Source of the DNA: a virus
IMG/VR virus record: IMGVR_UViG_3300006027_000044
Location: 1 to 28,629 of that record
Reading direction: 5' to 3' (one strand)
DNA: 28,629 nucleotides
Shown here: positions 22,134 to 28,629 of the stretch, in pieces
Position numbering within the stretch: position 1 is the stretch's first letter
How the letters are laid out: every line of letters starts with the position of its first letter
Made by a program: the position numbers and the translations under genes
The notes under the pieces: model-generated
What the model saw: only the letters and a program-made list of their open reading frames with translations
Told to the model about the DNA's origin: nothing
Database searches by the model: none

Positions 22134-23165
22134 ATGGCAGATAATTTTGATGACTTTGTTCCGAAGACTTCGGACGGTCCATCTCAGGCAGACAAACAGA
22201 AACCTATTAGTCCGGATAACCCTTTCAAGTTGGGTATTGTCGGTCATGGGTTTGTAGGTAAGGCAGTAGAGTATGCATTCCTACATCCACTAGTGGACTT
22301 GCAGATTGCAGATCCAAAGTATGGTCCAGAGGCATCCATCGATGCGATGGTTGAGTTCGAACCACACTGTGTGTTTGTGTGTGCACCCACACCCATGAAC
22401 CCCGACAGTGGATTTGTTGATGCATCTATCGTAGAGGATGCGGTACTCAAACTGATCGAACACACCGAGTCTCTTGTTGTTGTCAAATCAACAATCACTC
22501 CGGACGTTATTGATCGACTCTACAACTCTATGTTTGAGGACGGTATTGATCGTTTCGTGTACAACCCTGAGTTCCTTACGGAGAAGTCGGCAGAGGAACA
22601 GTTTGTAAATGCAGAGTTCCACGTACTTGGTGGTAGTGAACGTGCAACTGCCGAACTGGTAGAAATCTATGACGTGTTCAGTCTGTGTAAGTCTAACGAG
22701 TACTTCCGCATGGCGGCCGCAGAGGCATCGTTCGTGAAGTATGCAATCAACACTTACCTTGCAACTAAGGTTACCTTCTTTAACCAACTGTATGACCTGA
22801 TCAATGCGTGGGGTTGTTCTTACAACATCGTTACACGTGCGGTTGGCCGAGATCCTCGTGTTGGTGTTGGACACACCCGTGTGCCGGGTTATGACCGCAA
22901 ACGTGGGTTTGGTGGTGCATGTTTACCCAAGGATGCAACCGCATTCTTAAAGTTCTCTGAGGCAGAGGACCAAGAGGGTAACAAGATTAGTTTCGATTTA
23001 ATCGAAAAAGTCCTTGACATAAACAGCCGATATCGTGCATACTATGAACTAGATGAACGAGAGAAAGCGAACAATATTACTTTTGGAGATGTGAATAATG
23101 AGCGTGATGGACAAACTGAAGAAGAACTCGAAGATCAAGACAACGGAGGTACTGTCGGAGAGTAA
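22134..23165 (+). CDS. UDP-glucose 6-dehydrogenase-like nucleotide-sugar dehydrogenase
   Basis: A 343-residue protein that would oxidise UDP-glucose to UDP-glucuronate. Rossmann motif GIVGHGFVGKAVEYAF follows a 35-residue polar N-terminus. VFVCAPTPMNPDSGFVD, VVVKSTITPDVID, YNPEFLTEKSAEEQF and FGGACLPKDATAF with the catalytic Cys match the UDPGDH family. It is short compared with the usual 390-430 residues, the third domain being reduced. The last 23 residues are acidic and are read through the start of uvsX: the two genes overlap by 68 nt, far more than elsewhere in the window. Confidence 0.9.
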   Translation: MADNFDDFVPKTSDGPSQADKQKPISPDNPFKLGIVGHGFVGKAVEYAFLHPLVDLQIADPKYGPEASIDAMVEFEPHCVFVCAPTPMNPDSGFVDASIVEDAVLKLIEHTESLVVVKSTITPDVIDRLYNSMFEDGIDRFVYNPEFLTEKSAEEQFVNAEFHVLGGSERATAELVEIYDVFSLCKSNEYFRMAAAEASFVKYAINTYLATKVTFFNQLYDLINAWGCSYNIVTRAVGRDPRVGVGHTRVPGYDRKRGFGGACLPKDATAFLKFSEAEDQEGNKISFDLIEKVLDINSRYRAYYELDEREKANNITFGDVNNERDGQTEEELEDQDNGGTVGE

Positions 23166-24153
23166 GTTCTTCACTGAGAAAGATATGGTCCCAACCAACG
23201 TTCCTATGGTGAACGTTGCACTATCCGGATCTGTCAACGGTGGAGTTACGCCAGGCCTTACGGTACTTGCGGGTCCATCCAAACACTTCAAGACCTCATT
23301 CGCCTTGTTGATGGCGGGTGCATATCTGGAGGCAAAGAAAGATGCGGTATTACTATTCTATGATAGTGAGTTCGGTTCCCCCCAATCTTATTTCCAACAG
23401 TTTGGAATTGACACTGATCGGGTGCTTCACACTCCTATCACGAATGTAGAAGAACTCAAGTTTGACTTGATCAGTCAACTCGAAGAGTTGGATCGCAACG
23501 ATGATGTAATCGTAGTGATCGACTCAATCGGTAACCTTGCATCCAAGAAAGAACTTGAGGATGCAATCAACGAGAAGTCTGTTGCAGACATGTCACGTGC
23601 GAAGGCACTGAAGGGTCTGTTCCGTATGTGTACACCATACCTCGCAATGAAGAACATTCCTATGTTGGCGGTGAACCATACGTACAAAGAGATCGGTCTC
23701 TTCCCCAAAGATATTGTGGGTGGTGGTACTGGTATCTATTACAGTGCAGACAACATCTGGATCCTTGGACGCCAACAGGATAAAGTTGGTACAGAGATCA
23801 AGGGTTACCACTTTGTGATCAATGTGGAGAAGAGTCGATATGTTAAAGAAAAGTCTAAGATTCCTATTTCTGTGTCTTGGGAAGGTGGTGTACAGCGTTA
23901 TAGCGGTCTTCTGGATGCTGCTCTTGTTGGTGGTTATGTCACTAAGCCTAGTAATGGTTGGTATTGTCGCGTTGATAGAGAAACTGGAGAGTTACTTGAC
24001 CCGAAGGTTCGTCTGACTCAAACTCTGGAAGAAGAGTTCTGGACTCCGATCTTTGAGTTCACAGACTTCGCAGACTTCCTAGAGAAACAGTACAAGATTG
24101 GACTACCTCAACAGGTTGATATGGATGCGATAGTCGATGCCGAAGAAACTTAA
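23098..24153 (+). CDS. uvsX: UvsX, RecA-like recombinase
   Basis: A 351-residue strand-exchange ATPase (T4 UvsX is about 390). Walker A is the phage-type GPSKHFKTS (59-67), Walker B VIVVIDSIGNL, then the VNHTYKEIGLFPKDIVGGG block (loop L2 and Gly-rich turn) and IPISVSWEGGVQRYSGL. Start is ATG 23098 after GGAG; it lies inside the end of the sugar dehydrogenase gene. The C-terminus is acidic (DMDAIVDAEET), as in UvsX proteins. It overlaps the next gene by 17 nt. No close promoter is clear. Confidence 0.95.
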   Translation: MSVMDKLKKNSKIKTTEVLSESKFFTEKDMVPTNVPMVNVALSGSVNGGVTPGLTVLAGPSKHFKTSFALLMAGAYLEAKKDAVLLFYDSEFGSPQSYFQQFGIDTDRVLHTPITNVEELKFDLISQLEELDRNDDVIVVIDSIGNLASKKELEDAINEKSVADMSRAKALKGLFRMCTPYLAMKNIPMLAVNHTYKEIGLFPKDIVGGGTGIYYSADNIWILGRQQDKVGTEIKGYHFVINVEKSRYVKEKSKIPISVSWEGGVQRYSGLLDAALVGGYVTKPSNGWYCRVDRETGELLDPKVRLTQTLEEEFWTPIFEFTDFADFLEKQYKIGLPQQVDMDAIVDAEET

Positions 24154-24457
24154 TGTAGATAAGGTCTCTGAGGGGATTGATTATAAGTTGATCCCCGTCG
24201 AAGACTCTCCTAATGATCAGGCGTGGGACATACGTATTCTACGTGGTGATTTCACTGAAACCGTTATTCGTTATGGAAATGTTGCATTCAATGAAATTCA
24301 GGATTGCCTTACATTCAATTATAAGGTGGTATTCTCACCTGATCCTTTATTGACATCTGATGACATTCAACTTCAGGAATATGCAGCAGACATTCTGGAG
24401 GACATTCTAGAAACCGCCTTCAATGAAGGGTGGGCAATCGCACAGCCGAGGACTTGA
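24137..24457 (+). CDS. Conserved small protein between uvsX and gp41
   Basis: A 106-residue acidic protein overlapping uvsX by 17 nt. It has the pattern YKLIPVEDSPNDQAWDIRILRGDFTETVIRYGNV, followed by LTFNYKVVFSPDPLLT and an acidic helix (LQEYAADILEDILETA). Similar small proteins sit between uvsX and gp41 in marine T4-like phages; no function is known to me. Its TGA stop overlaps the gp41 ATG (TGATG), and its last codons contain the gp41 SD. Confidence 0.82.
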   Translation: MPKKLNVDKVSEGIDYKLIPVEDSPNDQAWDIRILRGDFTETVIRYGNVAFNEIQDCLTFNYKVVFSPDPLLTSDDIQLQEYAADILEDILETAFNEGWAIAQPRT

Positions 24458-25848
24458 TGGATATAAACCTAGAACAAACTATACTTCGCAACTTAGTAAC
24501 GAATGATGAGTATGCGAGGAAGGTTGCAGCATTCGTATCACCGGACTATTTCGAAGGGGTCTATCGTAATCTCTTCAAAGAGTTCACCAAGTTCATTGCC
24601 AAGTACAACAAACTTCCGACTATGGAATCCTTCAAGATTGAGATCGATGAGGGTGACCGACTGTCGGATGAACAGTACCGACATGCAATGGAGATTTTGC
24701 CCAACATCTTTTCTTTTGAAGAGGTAGACGTAAATTGGTTGGTTGACCGTACAGAGAAGTGGTGTCAAGACCGTGCGGTATTCAATGCAGTCATGGAGTC
24801 TATATCCGTAATTGATGGTAAACACAAAACACTAAGTAAGAATGCGATACCGGAGATCCTGAGTAAGGCGCTCGCAGTTAGTTTCGATACCAATATTGGA
24901 CACGACTATATTGAAAACGTAGACCAACGATATGAGTTCTACCACCAGAAAGAAGAAAGACTTCCGTTCGATCTGGAATACTTTAATTCCATCACTAAGG
25001 GTGGTCTACCTAATAAGACCCTCAACATTGCACTTGCAGGTACGGGTGTCGGTAAAAGTCTTTTCATGTGTCATTGTGCTGGAGCTTCCTTGTCTCAGGG
25101 AAAAAATGTCCTTTACATCACTATGGAGATGGCTGAAGAACGAATCGCGGAACGTATCGATGCGAATCTACTCAACGTAGCGATTGACCAGTTAGAGAAC
25201 ATGTCGAAGGATATGTTCCGTGATCGGGTTGGAGAACTCGCACGTAAGACTCAGGGTAAGTTGATAATCAAGGAGTACCCTACCGGACAGGCGAACACTT
25301 CACACTTCCGTGCTTTGTTGAACGAACTGAAACTGAAGAAGAAGTTTACTCCGGATATTGTCTTCATCGATTACTTGAACATCTGCGCCTCTTCTCGTAT
25401 GAAGGGTATGGGTGGTGCAATTAACTCTTACTCTTATATCAAGAGTATTGCAGAAGAGATCCGTGGACTGGCAGTGGAGTTCAATGTTCCTATCGTCTCT
25501 GCAACTCAGACTACACGATCTGGTTACTCAAACGATGATGTGGGTCTCGAAGATACCTCTGAGTCTTTTGGTCTACCCGCAACCGCAGACTTCATGTTCG
25601 CTCTGATCTCTAACACTGAACTAAACTCTCAGGGTAAGATCCTCGTAAAACAGTTGAAGAACCGTTACAACGATCCCACAGTGAATCAGAAATTTGTTGT
25701 AGGGGTTGACAGATCGAAAATGAGACTGTATGATTGTGAACAGTCTTCGGAAGAAGAAGGTGAAGTAGTAGATGACCGTCCAGCGTTTGACAAGTCATCT
25801 GCGGGAGAACGTCTCAGTGCCGAGAGGTTCAATTTATTTAAGGTATAA
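24457..25848 (+). CDS. gp41: gp41 DnaB-like replicative helicase
   Basis: A 463-residue hexameric 5'-3' helicase of the T4 primosome. An upstream GTG (24430) is in frame, but ATG 24457 is preferred: GAGG at 24448-24451 is 5 nt upstream and the ATG overlaps the previous stop. The N-terminal domain begins MDINLEQTIL. The RecA-like core has Walker A AGTGVGKSL (194-202), VLYITMEMAEERI (H1a-like), Walker B VFIDYLNI and SATQTTRSGYSN (H3, arginine-finger region). T4 gp41 is 475 residues. A promoter for downstream genes overlaps its 3' part. Confidence 0.95.
   Translation: MDINLEQTILRNLVTNDEYARKVAAFVSPDYFEGVYRNLFKEFTKFIAKYNKLPTMESFKIEIDEGDRLSDEQYRHAMEILPNIFSFEEVDVNWLVDRTEKWCQDRAVFNAVMESISVIDGKHKTLSKNAIPEILSKALAVSFDTNIGHDYIENVDQRYEFYHQKEERLPFDLEYFNSITKGGLPNKTLNIALAGTGVGKSLFMCHCAGASLSQGKNVLYITMEMAEERIAERIDANLLNVAIDQLENMSKDMFRDRVGELARKTQGKLIIKEYPTGQANTSHFRALLNELKLKKKFTPDIVFIDYLNICASSRMKGMGGAINSYSYIKSIAEEIRGLAVEFNVPIVSATQTTRSGYSNDDVGLEDTSESFGLPATADFMFALISNTELNSQGKILVKQLKNRYNDPTVNQKFVVGVDRSKMRLYDCEQSSEEEGEVVDDRPAFDKSSAGERLSAERFNLFKV
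25706..25734 (+). promoter_or_regulatory. Sigma-70 promoter in the gp41 3' end
   Basis: TTGACA at 25706-25711, 17-nt spacer, TATGAT at 25729-25734. Start about 25741; reads the small gene at 25852, the oxygenase and thyX. Confidence 0.6.
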
Positions 25849-25851
25849 ATC

Positions 25852-26031
25852 ATGTTTGACAATTGGGAAATTGCAGTGGTCGCCACATTCTTGTTGTGGG
25901 CGAGTCACACTATAGGTTACCGATCCGGAATCAAAGCCGGCACTCTCATTGGAATTGAGAACGCACTACAATGGTTGCACGATAATGACTGTCTCGACAA
26001 AGACAAGGTTGACTGGGATGACCTCACTTAG
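25852..26031 (+). CDS. Small membrane protein after gp41, 59 residues
   Basis: ATG 25852, three bases after the gp41 stop, opens a 59-residue frame ending in TAG at 26029-26031. It has one transmembrane helix (EIAVVATFLLWASHTIGY), then a helical segment (AGTLIGIENALQWLHDN) and an acidic tail. The SD (AAGG in the gp41 end) is reasonable. It overlaps the next gene by 14 nt. The architecture of one span plus GIKAG...ALQWLHD is common in small phage proteins of unknown function. Confidence 0.72.
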   Translation: MFDNWEIAVVATFLLWASHTIGYRSGIKAGTLIGIENALQWLHDNDCLDKDKVDWDDLT

Positions 26032-26569
26032 AGAACTTATCAAGGTATACGATAATGTTCTCAATGAAGATGTATGTGCACGTTACGTAAGAATTTTCAA
26101 GAACAATAAGAAATCGGTCACGTCTTACAAGACTGGTGGTTACCACTTTGACCAATTGGACCTGAACGAGAGCGTTCCTTCTGAGTGCCAGTACGTCTAC
26201 ACCAAACTGTTACCCATCTATAGAAGTTATATTCAAGAGTGTGGTGCGGAGAACTATCTAAAGGTGACAGCGATGGAGGCGTTGCGTATAAAGAAGTACG
26301 CAAAGAAATCCACTCAGGAGTTTCAAACCCACGTTGACGTTACGGATTATCCGACAGCTCGTAGAGCGGCTGTCGCAATCATATACCTTAACAACAACGA
26401 TGGTTCAACTATGTTCCCCGCATTAGATGTTGACGGGGGTGATTTAGAAATCAGACCAAAGACCGGACGTGTCGTTGTCTTCCCACCCATGTGGATGTTT
26501 CCCCATGCAGGACTGACACCTAATGATCACGATAAGTACATCATGATGACATGTCTACATTACCAATAA
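26018..26569 (+). CDS. 2OG-Fe(II) oxygenase, prolyl-4-hydroxylase-like
   Basis: A 183-residue protein. The frame is open further upstream (TTG 25949), but ATG 26018 is the natural start, matching family length and overlapping the previous gene by only 14 nt. Double-stranded beta-helix residues: H105-x-D107 (FQTHVDVTDY), H163 (MFPHAGL) and K173 (HDKYIMMTC) in place of the usual 2OG-binding Arg. The strands RRAAVAIIYLNN and RVVVFPP fit the P4H fold. The target is unknown. It is followed by thyX after a strong SD. Confidence 0.83.
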   Translation: MTSLRELIKVYDNVLNEDVCARYVRIFKNNKKSVTSYKTGGYHFDQLDLNESVPSECQYVYTKLLPIYRSYIQECGAENYLKVTAMEALRIKKYAKKSTQEFQTHVDVTDYPTARRAAVAIIYLNNNDGSTMFPALDVDGGDLEIRPKTGRVVVFPPMWMFPHAGLTPNDHDKYIMMTCLHYQ

Positions 26570-26579
26570 GGAGAGTAAA

Positions 26580-27269
26580 ATGAGTGAGGTTAACCTTGTG
26601 GGTCTCACTACTCCTAGTGCTAGCACTGGGTGTCACACGGCGGAGGAGTTGGTTGCATACGCCGCAAGAGTTTCAAACCCGATCAATCAGAACAACGCAT
26701 TGACCGCACCGAAACTTCTGAAGTATCTGATCAAACATAAACACTGGTCTCCCTTCGAGATGGTGTCAGTAACGATGGAGATCAAGACAACACGTGACAT
26801 TTCACGTCAGATTGTTCGACACCGTTCGTTTTCATTCCAAGAGTTCTCTCAACGGTATGCGGAGAGTGACACCTTTAATCTACGAGAGGCGAGGTTGCAA
26901 GATCCTAAGAACCGACAGAACTCTATCGAACTGGATGACATTGATGATTTTGGAAAGGGTGGTAACAAGACCCCTAATGAACGACTCTACGAACAGTGGA
27001 ACATGAAACAGTCCGAAGTTATCAACAAGGCGAGACAGGCGTATGAGTGGGCCCTGAACCAAGGTATTGCAAAGGAACAGGCCCGTGCGGTATTACCGGA
27101 GGGTAACACTAAGACAACTTTGTACATGTCCGGTACTCTGAGGTCTTGGATCCATTACTGTGATCTACGCATGGCGAATGGTACTCAGAAAGAACACATC
27201 GATATTGCGAAAAAGGCATGGGCGGTAATCGGTGCACACTTTCCATCTGTAGTGGAGGCGTTAGACTAA
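26580..27269 (+). CDS. thyX: Flavin-dependent thymidylate synthase ThyX
   Basis: A 229-residue FAD-dependent enzyme converting dUMP to dTMP, common in marine phages. The ThyX signature RHR-x7-S is exact at R80-S90 (VRHRSFSFQEFSQRY). Other blocks are HWSPFEMVSVTMEI, the C-terminal ARAVLPEGNTKTTLYMSGTLRSW (active-site and dUMP-binding region) and FPSVVEALD. SD AAGGAG precedes the ATG. With the dCMP deaminase at 12996 it forms a dCMP to dUMP to dTMP route. It overlaps the next small gene by one base (TAATG). Confidence 0.96.
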   Translation: MSEVNLVGLTTPSASTGCHTAEELVAYAARVSNPINQNNALTAPKLLKYLIKHKHWSPFEMVSVTMEIKTTRDISRQIVRHRSFSFQEFSQRYAESDTFNLREARLQDPKNRQNSIELDDIDDFGKGGNKTPNERLYEQWNMKQSEVINKARQAYEWALNQGIAKEQARAVLPEGNTKTTLYMSGTLRSWIHYCDLRMANGTQKEHIDIAKKAWAVIGAHFPSVVEALD

Positions 27270-27406
27270 TGGAACAATTTGCCGGTTGGATGTTTTTGAT
27301 TACGTTGGCGATTGTCAATACTGTTGTGTACATGTTGATAGATGGTTATTTCAAAGGTGACATCGAAGGAGTTAAGGACGATGATATATACGACGAAAGT
27401 ATTTGA
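27269..27406 (+). CDS. Small membrane protein after thyX, 45 residues
   Basis: ATG 27269 overlaps the thyX TAA; an earlier in-frame start would lie within thyX and is not supported. The 45-residue product has one transmembrane helix (FAGWMFLITLAIVNTVVYML) and an acidic C-terminal tail (EGVKDDDIYDESI). The good SD (GGAGG at 27254) sits in the thyX end. Its function is unknown. It overlaps the next gene by 26 nt. Confidence 0.72.
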   Translation: MEQFAGWMFLITLAIVNTVVYMLIDGYFKGDIEGVKDDDIYDESI

Positions 27407-27557
27407 AGACAGCGATGGATATCAATGTTTGGAATTTTCTGATGAGATGATGGAAGCGCTCGATTTGAAAGTTGGTGACCAGATCGTTTGGGAACAAAAT
27501 AAGATTACTGGTCAGTGGAGTTTTAGGAAACAAGATGGAAGTTCAGATACGGAATAA
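27381..27557 (+). CDS. AbrB-like small protein
   Basis: A 58-residue protein. ATG 27381 with AAGG 4 nt upstream is preferred over the in-frame ATG at 27342. The sequence (MIYTTKVFED, CLEFSDEMMEALDLKVGDQIVWEQ, GQWSFRKQ) follows the beta-strand, helix, LxLKxGDxIxW pattern of SpoVT/AbrB-type swapped-hairpin proteins, which are often DNA-binding regulators or antitoxins. Similar small proteins occur in marine T4-like phages. No partner toxin is visible next to it. It overlaps the next gene by 23 nt. Confidence 0.68.
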   Translation: MIYTTKVFEDSDGYQCLEFSDEMMEALDLKVGDQIVWEQNKITGQWSFRKQDGSSDTE

Positions 27558-28200
27558 AGACTTTCTCGCAACCCTCAACCATTTCAAAGATGAGTTCTTT
27601 AAGGTTGACGGGTACGAGGATCCAAAGTACTTCATGTACTCTTCTGAAGAGGACAGACAAAACGGACAGTACCTTACAAGCGAAGAGTTCTTGAGAGAGG
27701 TTTCTCTTAAGGGTGATCCTGTAGGTCCGCCAGATAGACACTATGCACAACCGATTGCGTCTATGGTACGAAGGGATCCGGAAGTCTGGAGTTCGTACAT
27801 GAATATGGTCAAGTACGAGTTCGCATCTGAGATAGGGGCGCACACCAGTGCACTGTTGTCGTATTACCCGCCAGGCGGTTTCGTAGGTTGGCATACCAAC
27901 TGGGACGCTACCGCATATCAAGTTCTGTTCACTTGGTCTGAGGGTGATGGTTACTTCACTTATTATGATATCAAGAAAGATGAAGTGGTGACCATACCAG
28001 ACGTACCAGGCTGGCAGTGCAGACACTATTACTTTGGACCCAAAGAGGAACCTGATAATTTGTGTTGGCACGCCGCATATGCAGGGGGTAAACGGATTAC
28101 CCTCGCATATAAATTCTGTGGGTATGGTGAAAATGATCCTCGTGATGAGAAGGCGAGACAGTTACGTGACATGTTAATTGAGGAGATTGAGAGTGATTAA
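27535..28200 (+). CDS. 2OG-Fe(II) oxygenase-like phage protein with altered metal motif
   Basis: A 221-residue protein; ATG 27535 follows AGGAAAC, and the open frame upstream is an overlap with the preceding gene. The core (GWHTNWDATAYQVLFTW, EGDGYFTYYD, CWHAAYAGGKRITLAYKF) is a pattern I recognise from T4-like cyanophages and resembles the double-stranded beta-helix of 2OG oxygenases, with H179 and R187 as distal His and 2OG-binding Arg. The usual HxD is HTN (H120/N122), with D124 two residues further on, so iron binding may be altered or absent. It overlaps the next gene by 8 nt. Confidence 0.72.
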   Translation: MEVQIRNKDFLATLNHFKDEFFKVDGYEDPKYFMYSSEEDRQNGQYLTSEEFLREVSLKGDPVGPPDRHYAQPIASMVRRDPEVWSSYMNMVKYEFASEIGAHTSALLSYYPPGGFVGWHTNWDATAYQVLFTWSEGDGYFTYYDIKKDEVVTIPDVPGWQCRHYYFGPKEEPDNLCWHAAYAGGKRITLAYKFCGYGENDPRDEKARQLRDMLIEEIESD

Positions 28201-28629
28201 TCGGAGTTTACTTCGAGAACAACTTCTGGTTAGAAACGTCCATAGGGGACGTGCTAGTGAACACAACAAAGAAGAGTTTGTCGAACTAATTGATAAGTGG
28301 AAGTGCTATCTCCATAACGAGGTGGGTATCCAGAAGGGTGACATATGTGCGATTGGTTGTGTCACCAACAAAACAAATTTTCACGCCTTTGTTTTTGCAC
28401 TTGCAGAACTGGGTGTTGTTATGTTTCCGGGCCACCTGCCTTGGAACAGAGACATCCTAGTTGATGGTGCAATCCCTCTTCTCAAACCTGAACTACTTGT
28501 GATAGATGAAGAGGCTTCTCGCATGTGTGAGGGTATCATACCTGACTACCTTGTACATGAAATGGAGAGTTACGGTAACACTGGGTGTCTGATTAACATC
28601 GATGATGTTGACCTAGACTCTTATGAAGG
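28193..28629 (+). CDS. ANL-superfamily (AMP-binding/acyl-adenylating) enzyme, 3' truncated by window
   Basis: GTG 28193 overlaps the previous stop, with GAGGAG about 10 nt upstream; the frame stays open for 145 codons to the window end. The sequence (LIDKWKCYLHNEVGIQKGDICAIG, NFHAFVFALAELGVVMFPGHLPW, then LLKPELLVIDEEA) follows the N-terminal subdomain of acyl-CoA synthetase/AMP-ligase proteins (GVKKGDxVAI, AFLALxxLGAV, LxxxxPKxLxxD). The diagnostic TSGTTGxPK loop would lie beyond the end, so activity cannot be judged. An unusual gene for a T4-like replication region. Confidence 0.62.
   Translation, partial: MINRSLLREQLLVRNVHRGRASEHNKEEFVELIDKWKCYLHNEVGIQKGDICAIGCVTNKTNFHAFVFALAELGVVMFPGHLPWNRDILVDGAIPLLKPELLVIDEEASRMCEGIIPDYLVHEMESYGNTGCLINIDDVDLDSYE

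Noticed and set aside
23014-23045. TTGACA with TACTAT as a uvsX promoter
   Set aside because: The spacer is 20 nt and the -10 matches only 4 of 6 positions, unlike the other 17-18 nt promoters.
24430-24456. GTG start for gp41
   Set aside because: ATG 24457 has GAGG at 5 nt spacing, overlaps the previous stop as TGATG, and gives the expected N-terminus.
25844-25851. Late-promoter-like TATAAATC before the 25852 ORF
   Set aside because: It abuts the ATG, leaving no room for a start site before the gene, and overlaps the gp41 stop region.
26352-26375. 7-bp inverted repeat CGACAGC/GCTGTCG inside the oxygenase gene
   Set aside because: It lies mid-gene with no U-tract and no boundary nearby; it encodes ordinary residues of the fold.
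1-28629. CRISPR arrays, insertion sequences, integrase or attachment sites
   Set aside because: No regularly spaced repeats, transposase or integrase frames, or duplicated tRNA ends were seen. The tRNA-Arg has no visible downstream repeat of its 3' end.

Overview
The window is about 28.6 kb of the DNA replication, recombination and repair region of a T4-like (Tevenvirinae-type) tailed phage, probably a marine myovirus related to T4-type cyanophages and pelagiphages. The core genes are recognisable and run in the usual T4-like order on the + strand: uvsW (5' truncated), gp55 (late sigma factor), gp47 and gp46 (SbcCD-like nuclease), gp45 (clamp), gp44 and gp62 (clamp loader), regA, gp43 (DNA polymerase), uvsX (RecA-like) and gp41 (replicative helicase). 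hsp20, thyX, a dCMP deaminase, a MazG-like pyrophosphohydrolase and several small oxygenases add to the marine T4-like character. No photosynthesis gene is present in this stretch, so a cyanobacterial host is not shown. KDO and UDP-uronate genes fit a Gram-negative host.

Layout. 1-2.7 kb: uvsW end, Sm-like protein, a 2OG-Fe(II) oxygenase, a TagD-like cytidylyltransferase, gp55. 2.7-7.4 kb: mini-ORF, gp47, small basic protein, gp46, a second oxygenase, gp45, small protein. 7.4-10.6 kb: tRNA-Arg(UCU), kdsB, kdsA, small ORFs, a membrane-anchored SleB-type cell-wall hydrolase, a LEM/HeH-like membrane protein, then a Rho-independent terminator. 10.6-15.1 kb: gp44, then an inserted block (PsiE-like and DUF2061 membrane proteins, MazG-like, dCMP deaminase, sulfotransferase), then gp62 and regA. 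15.0-17.6 kb: cupin-like oxygenase, one lone minus-strand gene, hsp20, a GT25-like glycosyltransferase. 17.7-25.8 kb: gp43, a candidate primase-like protein, a UDP-sugar epimerase, a UDP-glucose dehydrogenase, uvsX, a small conserved protein, gp41. 25.9-28.6 kb: two more oxygenase-fold genes, thyX, small ORFs, and the start of an acyl-adenylate (ANL) enzyme cut by the window end.

Genes are packed tightly, mostly with 1-20 nt overlaps, which implies translational coupling. Thirteen near-consensus sigma-70 promoters (TTGACA-like, 17-18 nt, TATAAT-like) can be read directly from the sequence. Most lie inside the upstream coding sequence. Several carry the upstream stop codon within a promoter hexamer, and two or three point at start codons with essentially no leader. 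Replication is therefore probably driven by many short early transcription units using host RNA polymerase, while gp55 prepares the late switch.

The accessory genes suggest a second theme: surface glycan chemistry (KDO synthesis and activation, UDP-GlcA/UDP-GalA formation, CDP-alcohol activation, glycosyl and sulfate transfer), together with five double-stranded beta-helix oxygenases, wedged between core replication genes. What they modify is not shown by the sequence.
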